A stretch of 40,381 nt of DNA from Verrucomicrobiota bacterium (GCA_003176045.1 PSRM01000306.1:1-40381), one strand, 5' to 3'; positions 8,457 through 16,705 are shown, numbered from the stretch's first letter. Numbers and translations are program-made. The notes: generated by a model not told the origin, from the letters alone.

Positions 8457-8663
8457 ATAAAACGTGAAACGTGCGGGATTCCCCCAAAAAGTAGCGTTGC
8501 GTAGTTGAGGTTCAGAAAACGACTTATGCCGCAGCAAACGAAGATGGGGAATAGAAAAAATCGCGGACGCGACGAGGACGCTAGGAATTCGGGACAGCCT
8601 GGAAAATTCCGACGGGGCTCCTGGACGTTTTCACGTTTCACGTTTCACCTTTCACGTTTCACG
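8457..8663. repeat. Inverted pair of CGTGAAACGTGAAAC words (family F)
   Basis: AAAACGTGAAACGT at 8457-8470 faces TTTTCACGTTTCACGTTTCACC..CACG at 8629-8663 across about 160 bases without a gene. The distal arm overlaps the 3' end of the methyltransferase gene and supplies its TGA stop. The same word forms a tight hairpin at 12603-12681. Confidence 0.8.
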
Positions 8664-9472
8664 CCCCTCTGCCGATTGGCCTCGTAGAGAAACACCGCGG
8701 CGGCGCTGCCGACATTGAGCGAATCCACATTCGGCGGCATCGGAATAGCCGCGGTTTCATCACATCGCTGGAGGACCTCAGAGGAAATTCCGCTCCCCTC
8801 GCTGCCGAAAATGATACAGCAGTCACCTCGAAGGTCTGATTCCGGCAATGCGCAACTGCCGGGACGGGGATGGGCAGCGATACAGCGGACGCCGCGGTCG
8901 CGCAGTTCACCCAGTCTGGCAGCGAGGCTTTTCGATTCCAAAATCGGGAGCTCAAAAACCGCCCCCATCGAGCTGCGCACGGCGCGGCGCAGGAACGCGC
9001 TGGCAGAGGTTTGATCGGTGATGAGGGCGTGAACATTGAACGCGGCGCAATTTCGGACCACCGCGCCGAGATTCTCGGCACTGCTCAACCCATCCACCGC
9101 GGCCAGAAGCCAGGGCCGGGCGCTACGATCAAGAACCTCGTCCAGGTCGAGTGCTGGCGGGACCCTGCCGACGGCCAGCAAACCTTGATACATCGAAAAT
9201 CCCGTGAGCGTCTCGAGCAATTCCTTTTCTGCCACAAACACACTCATGTCGTCGGTCCTGGCCCGCAACAGCGGTTCCAGTTCACGAAACCATTTGTCGG
9301 GCAAAAGCACAGAAGCGACCGTCAGGTTGCTCTGCAAAAGCCGGCGCACGACTTTCTCGCCCTCCGCTACGAAAATGCCTTCCTGCCGCTGCTCGAGCTG
9401 CCGCCGCATGGTGCGGTAAGGAGCAAGCTCCGGCAGATCGAGCGAGCGCAGCGGCTGAACATGAAAAGGCAC
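8645..9472 (-). CDS. TrmH/SpoU-family RNA 2'-O-ribose methyltransferase
   Basis: 275 residues. An N-terminal substrate-binding domain of about 95 residues (GIFVAEGEKVVRRLLQS) precedes the SPOUT knot. All three family motifs are present: SSAENLGAVVRNCAAF near 128-143, CCIIFGSEGSGIS near 217-229, and IPMPPNVDSLNVGSAAAVF near 238-256. The enzyme uses SAM to methylate a ribose in rRNA or tRNA in the cytoplasm; the exact target cannot be read from sequence. The final residues VKRER and the TGA stop are encoded by the CGTGAAAC tandem repeat, so the native C-terminus was probably slightly different. No partner genes are adjacent. Confidence 0.92.
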   Translation of the reverse strand: MPFHVQPLRSLDLPELAPYRTMRRQLEQRQEGIFVAEGEKVVRRLLQSNLTVASVLLPDKWFRELEPLLRARTDDMSVFVAEKELLETLTGFSMYQGLLAVGRVPPALDLDEVLDRSARPWLLAAVDGLSSAENLGAVVRNCAAFNVHALITDQTSASAFLRRAVRSSMGAVFELPILESKSLAARLGELRDRGVRCIAAHPRPGSCALPESDLRGDCCIIFGSEGSGISSEVLQRCDETAAIPMPPNVDSLNVGSAAAVFLYEANRQRGVKRER

Positions 9473-9599
9473 CCCAAAATCGTAGCAGCCGAGGTAACGA
9501 GGCTCTAATCAATTTCGCGTTTCGGATTTCAGATTTCGGGAGGGAACGATTCAGTCGCGGATGGTGTCCGCCACGGTTGGAGCACCCGAATCGCGACTG

Positions 9600-9682
9600 G
9601 AGCGCGGCATTTATGCCGCTTCACCTCACGAACTTAATACGGGCACCCTTTTCAGTTCGAACGTGGTAAATGCCGCGCTACT
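9600..9682. repeat. Fold-back element, family C, copy 1 (GCGGCATTTATGCCGC)
   Basis: GAGCGCGGCATTTATGCCGC at 9600-9619 contains a palindrome and is matched in inverse by GTAAATGCCGCGCT at about 9665-9678. It lies in the 280-base gap between the methyltransferase start and the MBL hydrolase stop. A second, better preserved copy is at 11452-11563. A TTTCGGATTTCAGATTTCGG word lies just before it at 9521-9540. Confidence 0.7.
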
Positions 9683-9752
9683 GCGGCCTTGGGGCGGCGT
9701 TCCAGCCTCTCAACCAGTGAACAAGGAGCCTAAAGGCCGCATTAGAGCGTGG

Positions 9753-10535
9753 CTACAGCGCCAATGTTTCGCACGCCCGCTTTTGCGCGGTCACTTCAAG
9801 CCGGACGTGGGCGGCGCCGATTTTTTGCAGGCGCTTTTCCATAACGGCAAATGCCAGTTCAGGCCGATTACATTCGCGGCTAAGGTGGCCCAGATAAAGG
9901 TGCCGCAGTCCGCTGGACATGATGGCTTCGGCGGCATCGGCGGCCGCTTCGTTCGAAAGATGCCCGTGCCGGCCTAGAATTCGTTGCTTAAGGCTCCAGG
10001 GGCGCCGCGGGCAATCCTGTAACATCTTGACATCGTGATTGGATTCCAGGACCAGCACGTTTGCCGCCCTTGCCCGGTCGATGACCAACCGCGTGGCATG
10101 GCCTAGATCAGTAATAAAGCCAATCGTCCCGGCTGAGGTGCGCAACAAAAAGCCAACCGGATCCTGAGCGTCGTGCGGAATGTTGAACGCCTCGACCGTC
10201 ACATCACCCAACTCGAACGTCGAGCCCGTTTCGAATAGCCGGCACTCCAGCCGGACGCGCAACTGAAATTCAATCGCATCCTTGGTGGCGCGATTGCAAT
10301 ACACGGGGATGCGCAGCTTCTCAGTGAGTGCGGCAAGACCTGTGATATGATCCGAATGTTCGTGAGTAATCAAAATCCCGGTCAGATTCTCTGGCCCCCG
10401 GCCAATGGCCGCCAGGCGCTTGCGGGTTTCGCGCAGGCTGAAGCCCGCGTCTATCAGAATGCGGGCTTCATCGGTTTCCACGTAAGCAGAGTTGCCGCTG
10501 GAACCGCTCCCAAGAACAGTCAAACGCACTGGCAC
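9753..10535 (-). CDS. MBL-fold metallohydrolase, WalJ/YycJ-like
   Basis: 260 residues from a GTG at 10535 (VPVRLTVLGSGSSGNS). The open frame continues 38 codons upstream, but that part only translates an AACACCAAAC repeat and is rejected. Metal ligands are visible: THEHSDH near residue 58, His in FNIPHDAQD, Asp in TDLGH and His near LGHLSREC. The overall pattern and spacing (GSSGNSAYVETDEARILIDAG) is that of the YycJ/WalJ group, single-domain cytoplasmic hydrolases. In Firmicutes these are linked to cell-wall or DNA processing; the role in this phylum is unknown. The downstream gap holds family C repeats. Confidence 0.88.
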   Translation of the reverse strand: MPVRLTVLGSGSSGNSAYVETDEARILIDAGFSLRETRKRLAAIGRGPENLTGILITHEHSDHITGLAALTEKLRIPVYCNRATKDAIEFQLRVRLECRLFETGSTFELGDVTVEAFNIPHDAQDPVGFLLRTSAGTIGFITDLGHATRLVIDRARAANVLVLESNHDVKMLQDCPRRPWSLKQRILGRHGHLSNEAAADAAEAIMSSGLRHLYLGHLSRECNRPELAFAVMEKRLQKIGAAHVRLEVTAQKRACETLAL

Positions 10536-10587
10536 GAGGCCGACACTAGTGAGCCGCAGCAAAATCGGCAAGAGGAAACGCGGGGAC

Positions 10588-10757
10588 AAACACCAAACAC
10601 CAAGCTCCAAACACCAGAGAAACACCAAAATCCAAACTTCAAACCTCAAATCGCCGCAATAGAACGCAGAGAACGCAGAGAAAACTTTTTTCTTTGCGCT
10701 CTTGGCGTTCTTTCGCGGGTAAATAATTTCGGTTTTCGAGCTTCGGATTTCGGATTT
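10588..10757. repeat. Cluster of word repeats upstream of the MBL hydrolase
   Basis: Three different words lie side by side: ACAAACACCAAACACCAAGC (10588 onward, family E), GAACGCAGAGAACGCAGAG (10663-10681), and TTTCGGTTTTCGAGCTTCGG with CGGATTTCGGATTT (about 10727-10757). No gene is seen. The first word reads in frame into the hydrolase gene and creates a false N-terminus with a hydrophobic LWCLELGVWCL stretch. Confidence 0.75.
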
Positions 10758-10761
10758 ACCT

Positions 10762-11358
10762 TTAAAACGTGCTTCCCGGCAGCAGCTTGCCCGTCACAAA
10801 CGTTCCCGAATAAATGGTCATTGGCTGGCTATTGGTTCCGATCAGGATAAAATGCATCTGACCCTGGAAAACCGTGCGGTTGGTGTTGCCGTTTTCATCC
10901 AGAAAGTATTTTTCATTTAACAACACGCTCCCCACCGAATGTGAAAGCTGGTTGCCATACACGAACGTGATGGCCCGTAGCTGCGTGCCATTGTTGTTCG
11001 TCAGAAACGTTCTTCCATCGCTGGTGGTCTTGTAGAGGCCGTACAGCGCGGTGATTACGTCGCCGGTGGTTGCATTGATGACCTCGATCTGATCACCGGC
11101 AACGCTCCCGTTGAGATGATATGCCAGGCCCAGGCCGTTGGTGGATAGGCCGTTTTGAGAGGCGAAGTCTTGCAGCCACGTTTTGTTGTTGGATGGGCGC
11201 GAGATGATTTTGCCCTGGCTGTTTGTGGTCCAAGTGGCGCCGTGGAATGAAAACTCCAGCCGCGCCTGGCCTACTGCCCTGATTGCCAGCAGGGCCGCGA
11301 AGGCAACGACCCCTGCCTGAATTATCGAGCCTAAACGCCCGCGCGCAACAGCACTCAT
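10762..11358 (-). CDS. Secreted protein of unknown function
   Basis: 198 residues. An N-terminal signal peptide is clear (IIQAGVVAFAALLAIRAVGQA, cleavage likely after AVGQA). The mature part is rich in Asn, Thr and Gly, with alternating strands (RLEFSFHGATW, GDQIEVINATTGDVITALYG, TVFQGQMHFILIGTNSQPM, TIYSGTFVTGKL). This suggests a small beta-sandwich exported to the periplasm or surface. No catalytic residues, lipobox, sorting signal or cysteine pairs are visible, and I recognise no family. It stands alone, facing away from the regulator gene at 11873. Confidence 0.6.
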   Translation of the reverse strand: MSAVARGRLGSIIQAGVVAFAALLAIRAVGQARLEFSFHGATWTTNSQGKIISRPSNNKTWLQDFASQNGLSTNGLGLAYHLNGSVAGDQIEVINATTGDVITALYGLYKTTSDGRTFLTNNNGTQLRAITFVYGNQLSHSVGSVLLNEKYFLDENGNTNRTVFQGQMHFILIGTNSQPMTIYSGTFVTGKLLPGSTF

Positions 11359-11451
11359 ACAACAGTTTATCGTTTACACCTTTAGAGCGAGCCGGTGCCA
11401 TGGGGTTTTGTGCTCTCATATCCTCTAAGTGAAGGCGGGCCGGAGCGCGGC

Positions 11452-11563
11452 CAGGAGCGCGGCATTTATGCCGCTTCACGCCCCGAACGCGCTGATGCGC
11501 CCGAGTTATCAGTCCCGCTCATCGCGCTACGGACGGTGAAGCGGCATAAATGCCGCGCTCCTG
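11452..11563. repeat. Fold-back element, family C, copy 2
   Basis: The arms at 11452-11480 (CAGGAGCGCGGCATTTATGC onward) and 11535-11563 match in inverse at 28 of 29 positions, and each carries the palindrome GCGGCATTTATGCCGC. The spacer is 54 bases. It occupies the upstream region of the NarL-type regulator together with the next element. Confidence 0.85.
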
Positions 11564-11623
11564 CACCCGGCCATATGGGCCGCATCTCGCCAGTACCACC
11601 AAACGTATCGCAATGGCCCTACA

Positions 11624-11726
11624 TGGAGTGCGGTGGCAAGCGGAGCGCGGCACCGCTTTGGCTTCGGCTGGCGCGTTGGAGAGAGCCAAAGCGCCGTCGC
11701 CGCTACGCTCTGCCGGCGCACTCCAG
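11624..11726. repeat. Fold-back element, family D (TGGAGTGCGG..CGCACTCCA)
   Basis: TGGAGTGCGGTGGCAAGCGG at the left faces TGCCGGCGCACTCCA at the right. An inner match (GGCACCGCTTTGGCT with AGCCAAAGCGCCG) makes a branched hairpin of about 100 bases. The translation ECGGKRSAAPLW appears in one frame but is a repeat, not a protein. The remaining gene-free sequence 11727-11872 shows nothing further. Confidence 0.8.
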
Positions 11727-11872
11727 ATGGTGGTACTTCCGAGATGCGCCCGGCGCGACGCTTGTCCTGCCTTTTTACTTGAAAAAATGCTTTGGGTCGT
11801 TCACCCTATACCCAGCGGGCAATTTCAAGGCGAAATTGGGGCGAATCCGGTAGTTAAAATGATTGACTGATT

Positions 11873-12562
11873 ATGAGAAAAATTTCCGTTTTGCTCGTGG
11901 ACGATCACACAGTGGTTCGTCAAGGATTGCGCGCGTTGCTCCAATGCGAAGAAGATGTTGATGTTGTCGGTGAGGCAGAAAATGGAAGGCAGGCCGTGGC
12001 GTTCACCCGTAAGACAGCGCCGGATGTGGTGGTGATGGACGTGGCCATGCCGCTGCTCAACGGGCTGGAGGCCACGCGTCAGATTCTCAAGATCGTTCCG
12101 ACCGCCAAGGTTCTAGTACTGACCTCATACGGGGATGATGAATGTGTGGAACAAATGATGCAGGCGGGGGCCGTCGGATACCTCGTCAAACAAACCGCGG
12201 CTACCGACCTGGTAAAGGCCATCCGCGAAGTTTATCGCGGCAACGCGTTCTTCAGTCCCGCGATTGCCAAACGTCTGCGCGACCAATGCCGCGAAGCCTT
12301 CAGCCGCGGCCAACCCATCCGGAAATCAGGCAGTGACCTGACCTCGCGCGAAGCCGAGGTCCTGCAACTGATCGCTGAAGGATTTTCGAACAAGCAGATC
12401 GCCGGCGAACTCACCATCAGCATCAAAACCGTTGAGAAGCACCGCCAGCAGGTCATGAACAAGCTTAACATCCATGACGTCGCCGGCCTGACCCGCTACG
12501 CAATTTCCAAAGGCATGGTTGAGAAAGCCTTGCCCCAGGCGACACTGACGGCAGTGGTATAA
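11873..12562 (+). CDS. NarL/FixJ-type response regulator (receiver plus LuxR HTH)
   Basis: 229 residues. The receiver domain (about 4-120) has LVDDH at 8-12, phospho-acceptor D56 in VVVMDVAMP, switch residues LTS near 83-85 and K106 in GYLVK. The LuxR-type helix-turn-helix (about 155-215) reads LTSREAEVLQLIAEGFSNKQ followed by IAGELTISIKTVEKH. It is a cytoplasmic DNA-binding activator or repressor switched by a histidine kinase. None is adjacent. The GAF-GAF kinase at 18305 also lacks a neighbouring regulator, so pairing is possible but unproven. Its 3' end converges on asnS. Confidence 0.93.
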   Translation: MRKISVLLVDDHTVVRQGLRALLQCEEDVDVVGEAENGRQAVAFTRKTAPDVVVMDVAMPLLNGLEATRQILKIVPTAKVLVLTSYGDDECVEQMMQAGAVGYLVKQTAATDLVKAIREVYRGNAFFSPAIAKRLRDQCREAFSRGQPIRKSGSDLTSREAEVLQLIAEGFSNKQIAGELTISIKTVEKHRQQVMNKLNIHDVAGLTRYAISKGMVEKALPQATLTAVV

Positions 12563-12602
12563 CGCACTGGTGCCGGTCTTTTGCAAGTCTTCGAAAAAAC
12601 AA

Positions 12603-12681
12603 GCGTGAAACGTGAAACGTAAAACGTGAAAAGACCCAGTGGCGCCGCTCTCGGTTTTCACGTTTCACGTTTCACGTTTCA
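12603..12681. terminator. Family F hairpin between convergent genes, probable bidirectional terminator
   Basis: GCGTGAAACGTGAAACGTAA at 12603 onward pairs with TTTTCACGTTTCACGTTTCA at 12655 onward (arms of about 28 bases, 22-base loop). The right arm contains the TGA stop of asnS as its last unit (TGA-AACGTG). The stem is AT-rich in tracts of A and T, as a terminator would be, and it sits exactly between converging genes. Termination is inferred. Confidence 0.6.
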
Positions 12682-14040
12682 GAATTCCGCGTTCCCCGGT
12701 GTCCGCGCAAACGGTATCACATCCCGGATATTCTGTACCCCGGTCAAAAACATCAACAACCGCTCGAATCCCAACCCAAAACCAGCGTGCGGCACCGTGC
12801 CGTAACGCCGTAAATCCAGATACCACCAATAGTCCTCCGGCTTGAGTTTGTGATATTTCATGTTTTCCTGTAGCTGGTCCAACCGCTCTTCGCGTTGCGC
12901 GCCGCCGATCACTTCCCCAATCCCCGGCACCAGCACATCCATGGCCGTCACTGTTTTGCCATCATCGTTCAGCCTCATGTAGAACGGCTTTATCTCGCGG
13001 GGGTAATTGAACACCGTAACCGGCGATTTGAAATGTTCCTCGGTCAGGAACCGCTCGTGTTCGGATTGAAGGTTCAATCCATATTCGACTGGAAACTCAA
13101 ACTTTTTGCCGGCTTTCGTCAGAATCTCGATGGCCTCGGTATAAGGCACCCGCACGAACGGGCGTTCAACCACGAACTTCAACCGCTCGTTGAGCCCTTT
13201 GTCCACGAATTTGTTGAATAACCCGAGATCCTCCGCGCACTTCTCCAGCGCAAACCGCGCCATGGCTTTGATGAATTCTTCTCCCAGCGCCATGTCTCCT
13301 TCCAGATCACAAAAAGCCATCTCCGGCTCAATCATCCAGAACTCGGCCGCGTGTCGCGCTGTATTTGAGTTTTCGGCCCGGAAAGTCGGGCCAAAAGTAT
13401 AAATGTTCGACAACGCGCAGGCGAAGGTCTCGCCCTCAAGCTGGCCGCTCACCGTCAGGTAAGTCGGCCGGCCGAAAAAGTCCGTCTGCGGTTTATCGTC
13501 AATGTTTCCTTTGAGCGCGGTCACCCGAAACATCTCGCCCGCCCCCTCGCAATCGCTGCCCGTGATGATCGGCGTATGAACATACACGAAATCCCGGTCC
13601 TGAAAAAACTGGTGCACCGCCAGCGCCAGCCGGCTCCGAGTGCGGAACACCGCTCCGAACAAGTTCGAGCGCGGGCGCAAATGCGCGATGGTGCGCAGGA
13701 ATTCCGGTGTATGCCCCTTCTTTTGCAGCGGATAATTGGCTTCCGCCTGGCCGATCAATTCGATTCGTGTGGCACGCAGTTCCCATTTCTGCCCCGCCGC
13801 GGGCGAAGGGACCAGATTCCCATCCACCGTCACTGAGGCTCCGGTAGTGAGGTGCGGCAGGTGCTCGGACCCCGGCGTGCCCGCATCCACCACCACCTGC
13901 AAATTCGCCAGGCAGGAGCCGTCATTCAGCTCCAAAAAAGAAAACCCTTTCGAGTCCCGCCGCGTACGGACCCAGCCTTTGACAGTGAGGCTTTCCGTTG
14001 GTTCGGTGGCTGCTAGAGCGTGTTTGATCAATGTTCGCAC
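12679..14040 (-). CDS. asnS: Asparagine--tRNA ligase
   Basis: 453 residues, the usual length for class IIb AsnRS. The N-terminal OB-fold anticodon domain spans about 16-110 ([20 protein letters not shown], the AsnRS signature). The catalytic domain has motif 1 around [16 protein letters not shown], then the segment [12 protein letters not shown]. Motif 2 is [20 protein letters not shown] at about 218-237, and motif 3 is [15 protein letters not shown] at about 420-434. Asn rather than Asp specificity fits the GEMFRV and FWMIEPE forms. It charges tRNA-Asn with ATP and asparagine in the cytosol. The stop codon coincides with the first unit of a tandem repeat. No T-box or other leader was seen upstream. 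Confidence 0.97.
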   Translation of the reverse strand: MRTLIKHALAATEPTESLTVKGWVRTRRDSKGFSFLELNDGSCLANLQVVVDAGTPGSEHLPHLTTGASVTVDGNLVPSPAAGQKWELRATRIELIGQAEANYPLQKKGHTPEFLRTIAHLRPRSNLFGAVFRTRSRLALAVHQFFQDRDFVYVHTPIITGSDCEGAGEMFRVTALKGNIDDKPQTDFFGRPTYLTVSGQLEGETFACALSNIYTFGPTFRAENSNTARHAAEFWMIEPEMAFCDLEGDMALGEEFIKAMARFALEKCAEDLGLFNKFVDKGLNERLKFVVERPFVRVPYTEAIEILTKAGKKFEFPVEYGLNLQSEHERFLTEEHFKSPVTVFNYPREIKPFYMRLNDDGKTVTAMDVLVPGIGEVIGGAQREERLDQLQENMKYHKLKPEDYWWYLDLRRYGTVPHAGFGLGFERLLMFLTGVQNIRDVIPFARTPGNAEF

Positions 14041-14134
14041 GGTTCAGGAAAGACCTCCCGCAGAATTCGATCTGCAGTCTCCTTGCTCATTGGATTCGGG
14101 TTGTGGCACATCAGGCGCTTTTCTCTGAGGATGA

Positions 14135-14347
14135 TCCTTCATAGGTAGCGCCATCGAACTCATTTTCGAGAACTTGCCAGAAGATACGCGGCGAATCAAC
14201 CCTCCCGAATTGATGGCCATTATGGAACTCTACCGGAAGAATGGCATTTGCCCAACCATGCGGCAGATCAAGGCGCTATCGGAAGTCAGCCAGTTAAGTA
14301 GCAAGGAGGCCGCTACCGGAATCAACTCTCCGCCAGCGCGCGATTGA
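14135..14347 (+). pseudogene. Possible remnant of a small coding sequence
   Basis: An open frame from 14135 to the TGA at 14345-14347 reads protein-like: FENLPEDTRRINPPELMAIM then ELYRKNGICPTMRQIKALSE. It has no start codon before the ATG at 14213, so only 44 residues could be translated from ATG. The last part overlaps the 3' end of the aldo/keto reductase gene on the other strand. The helix-rich sequence looks more like a real domain than the repeat-derived frames nearby, but I recognise no family. It may be a truncated gene cut off at 14134. The rest of the gap 14041-14134 shows nothing. Confidence 0.25.
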
Positions 14348-15230
14348 TGCGCTCGATGGCTTCGTCAATTTGGGCGGTGCTGGCGAAGCCGATGACGACG
14401 GCGTCGGCCAGGCCGCTGTGCATGGCGTAGCGGATTGATTTTTCGCGGTCCTCGGGGTTTTTGAAGTCGCCGTTGCCGATGATTTTCATGCCGATGATGC
14501 CGCGGCCCTGGGCGCGCATGGCTTTGACCTCTTTTTCGACATCGGGCAGCGTGGATTCGTTGCCCTTGGCGTTCCAATTGAAGGTAGGGCCGTCAATGTG
14601 TCGGCCTTGTGGATTGAGGCGCACGAGATGGACGTCCACCCATTTGAGTTCGGTGGCGCGAGTCAGGGCGGGAAGGCCATGGCATGAGACGCCTTTGGCG
14701 CGAATGATCTGTTTCTCCTTCGCTTCGTCGAGGGCATCCAGGACGCGCCGGCGCTCATCGTCCCAGTTGTGGGTCGTAGCGTAATGCGAAAGCACCGTGT
14801 CGAGGTAATCCACACCCAACTCCCGTCGGTAACGGTCCAGCACCTCAAGGGGTTTTTCGGGTGAGCCGGGCATCTTGGTTTGGATAAAGAGTTTTTCGCG
14901 CGGCAATCCTTTGATGGCGTCGCGGATATACTCGTGGGTGTGGTAGTTTTCAGCGGTGTCAATGTACGTGATGCCTTGATCGTAGGCGTAACGGATGAGC
15001 CGGTTAAATCCCTCGTGGCCCAGTTCGCGCTGAATTCTGCCGCTGTCGCTGCCGGTTCCGATGCCCAGGCGGCTCAACTTAATTCCGGTTTTGCCGAGTG
15101 TCACTTGGTCTCCGGCAGTGCGCTTTTGTTTGGTGGACGCGAATAGACTCGTAGAGGGAAGAAGAGCTGCGCCGGCAAAGGTGGCGCTGGCCTGGAAGAA
15201 ATGGCGGCGTGTGATTCGGGTTTTGTTCAT
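14322..15230 (-). CDS. Tat-exported aldo/keto reductase
   Basis: 302 residues. The N-terminus MNKTRITRRHFFQASATFAG is a twin-arginine signal (RRHFF) followed by a hydrophobic stretch, so the folded protein is probably exported to the periplasm. The AKR barrel follows, opening LGKTGIKLSRLGIGTGS. The catalytic Asp and Tyr lie in YIDTAENYHTHEY (near 90-97) and the catalytic Lys in LFIQTKMPG. The usual catalytic-His strand reads VLSHYATTH. Late barrel segments GRGIIGMKIIGNGDF and ADAVVIGFASTAQIDEAIER match the family. The usual four-Cys iron-sulfur tail of some Tat AKRs is absent. Substrate unknown; cofactor presumably NADPH. It is divergent from the gene at 15506. Confidence 0.9.
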   Translation of the reverse strand: MNKTRITRRHFFQASATFAGAALLPSTSLFASTKQKRTAGDQVTLGKTGIKLSRLGIGTGSDSGRIQRELGHEGFNRLIRYAYDQGITYIDTAENYHTHEYIRDAIKGLPREKLFIQTKMPGSPEKPLEVLDRYRRELGVDYLDTVLSHYATTHNWDDERRRVLDALDEAKEKQIIRAKGVSCHGLPALTRATELKWVDVHLVRLNPQGRHIDGPTFNWNAKGNESTLPDVEKEVKAMRAQGRGIIGMKIIGNGDFKNPEDREKSIRYAMHSGLADAVVIGFASTAQIDEAIERINRALAES

Positions 15231-15340
15231 ATCATCCTGTTCGTATTAAGGATTTGGACGCATAAGAAAATGAGGTAATTCGGAAACAGAATACATCAGT
15301 CCCCGCGAAAAAGCAGATTTTTTGTTCTTTCGTTTGTCAT

Positions 15341-15416
15341 TTGTAGGGGACGACGTGAGGAGTCCCTTTGTGATGTTAGGCTCCCAAGAGAGGACTCCTT
15401 ACGTCGTCCCCTACAA
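15341..15416. repeat. Fold-back element, family B, copy 2
   Basis: TTGTAGGGGACGACGTGAGG at 15341 onward is matched in inverse by GGACTCCTTACGTCGTCCCC ending 15416, with 24 of 25 arm positions identical. The 26-base loop is unrelated to that of the other copies. It lies in the 275-base gap between two divergently transcribed genes. The rest of that gap shows no gene. Confidence 0.85.
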
Positions 15417-15505
15417 GCTGTTTCCGTTTCACGCGCAACAGAAAACACCCGGGATCGCGTGCTCGCTCGGCTTTACCTCGCATTAGCGCCTGCTACATTT
15501 AACCT

Positions 15506-16285
15506 ATGGTGAAATTAAGCAGATTTCTCATGATTGAGGCGGTTTTGTCCTTTGGCCTGTTGTGGCCATGCGCCGGCGACGAGTTGGGGGAAAAGGGGCG
15601 GGTAGTGTTCACTAAGTATCAACATGCCGTGGCCAAAGTAGGGCTAACCGTCACAACGCGGCGCTCCGTTACCGGGCTCGGCGCGCAAACCAATGAAGTG
15701 CGACAGATGATTACCGGCACCCTGGTGAGCCAGGGGGGCCTAACAGTGGTGCCACTGGCCCAAATTGATGCTGATGAACTGCGCCAAAGCGCGCCCCAGG
15801 ACCCACGCATGAAGCTTGAGTTCGAAGTCTCCGACATCCGAATCACGATGGACGGAGCCGAGGACGCGGCAGCGGAAGTGGTCCAACGCGACAAGGACCT
15901 GGGCCTGGCGTTCGTTCGACCCAAAGCAAAGCCGGCGACGCCTGTGACCTGCCTGGACCTGAGCCAATCGGCGAGCGCCGACATACTCGATCCGGTGATC
16001 GCCCTCAACCGCCTTAGCCCAGTCGTGGGGCGGGCTTACTCCGCGTCGGTCGAGCGTATATCCGGTATCGTGCGCGAGCCGCGCCTTTTCTATATCCCCG
16101 ATTCAAACCTTACGACCGCCACTCTTGGCTCGCCGGCCCTTACCCTGGACGGAAAGGTCCTCGGCATCTTCACTCTTCGCACTGCCAGGAGCCGTACCGG
16201 GGCGGGGCAGCAGGGTGAGAATTTCGCGGGTGTGATCATTCCGGCGAAGGACATTTTGGATGCGGTAAATCGGATTCCAAAATGA
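15506..16285 (+). CDS. Secreted HtrA/trypsin-like protein lacking the catalytic His (probable pseudoprotease)
   Basis: 259 residues with a signal peptide (MIEAVLSFGLLWPCAG). The order of strands resembles an HtrA (S1C) protease domain: ITGTLVSQGGLTVVPLAQID where HtrA has GSGVVI..ILTNNHVV, VVQRDKDLGLAFVRP where HtrA has DLALLKV, and TLGSPALTLDGKVLGIFTL where HtrA has GNSGGPL..GEVIGI. The catalytic His is replaced (VVPLAQ) and the GxSGGP motif is reduced to LGSPAL. If the assignment is right, it is a non-catalytic relative, perhaps a binding protein. No PDZ domain follows. Its TGA overlaps the ATG of the next gene by four bases, so the two are translationally coupled. Confidence 0.6.
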   Translation: MVKLSRFLMIEAVLSFGLLWPCAGDELGEKGRVVFTKYQHAVAKVGLTVTTRRSVTGLGAQTNEVRQMITGTLVSQGGLTVVPLAQIDADELRQSAPQDPRMKLEFEVSDIRITMDGAEDAAAEVVQRDKDLGLAFVRPKAKPATPVTCLDLSQSASADILDPVIALNRLSPVVGRAYSASVERISGIVREPRLFYIPDSNLTTATLGSPALTLDGKVLGIFTLRTARSRTGAGQQGENFAGVIIPAKDILDAVNRIPK

Positions 16286-16662
16286 ATCGGTCCGGCATAG
16301 CTCTTCGAATCGGCGCAGGCATGGGCGCGTTGGCGATCGCGCTCGGAGCTTTCGGCGCGCATAGTTGGAAACCTTTGCTGATGTCGAATGGGACGACGAC
16401 GATTTGGGAGAAAGCAGTGTTTTACCACGCCATTCACGCGGTGATGTTGTTTATCCTGGGAGGCAGCCGGCCGTTGCGACTGGCGCCTTGGCTCGGCTTT
16501 TTGCTCGGGATTTGGTTTTTCTCGGGTTCCTTGTACGTCCTTGCGGTGACGAACGCGCACTGGCTCGGGGCGATTACGCCGATCGGTGGGACATGCTTTA
16601 TGGTGGGGTGGATTTGGTTGATGGTTTGTCCGGGGAAGGCGTCAAGTGCGGGCCAAGACTGA
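16282..16662 (+). CDS. DUF423 family small membrane protein (YgdD-like)
   Basis: 126 residues with four hydrophobic segments: GAGMGALAIALGAFGAH, YHAIHAVMLFILG, APWLGFLLGIWFFSGSLYV and ITPIGGTCFMVGWIWLM. The motifs LGAFGAH, FYHAIHA, FSGSLY and ITPIGG are hallmarks of DUF423 inner-membrane proteins. The biochemical role of the family is unknown. The ATG overlaps the stop of the preceding HtrA-like gene (ATGA), so a shared envelope function is possible. Length and topology are normal for the family. Confidence 0.9.
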   Translation: MNRSGIALRIGAGMGALAIALGAFGAHSWKPLLMSNGTTTIWEKAVFYHAIHAVMLFILGGSRPLRLAPWLGFLLGIWFFSGSLYVLAVTNAHWLGAITPIGGTCFMVGWIWLMVCPGKASSAGQD

Positions 16663-16705
16663 CAACGCCACCAATAGGTGAGGCCGAACTCTTGGCTGGT
16701 CTGTA

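Noticed and set aside
10536..10649. N-terminal extension of the MBL hydrolase with a hydrophobic segment
   Set aside because: It is a translation of AACACC repeats read in reverse; WalJ-like proteins begin at VRLTVLGSGSSGNS.
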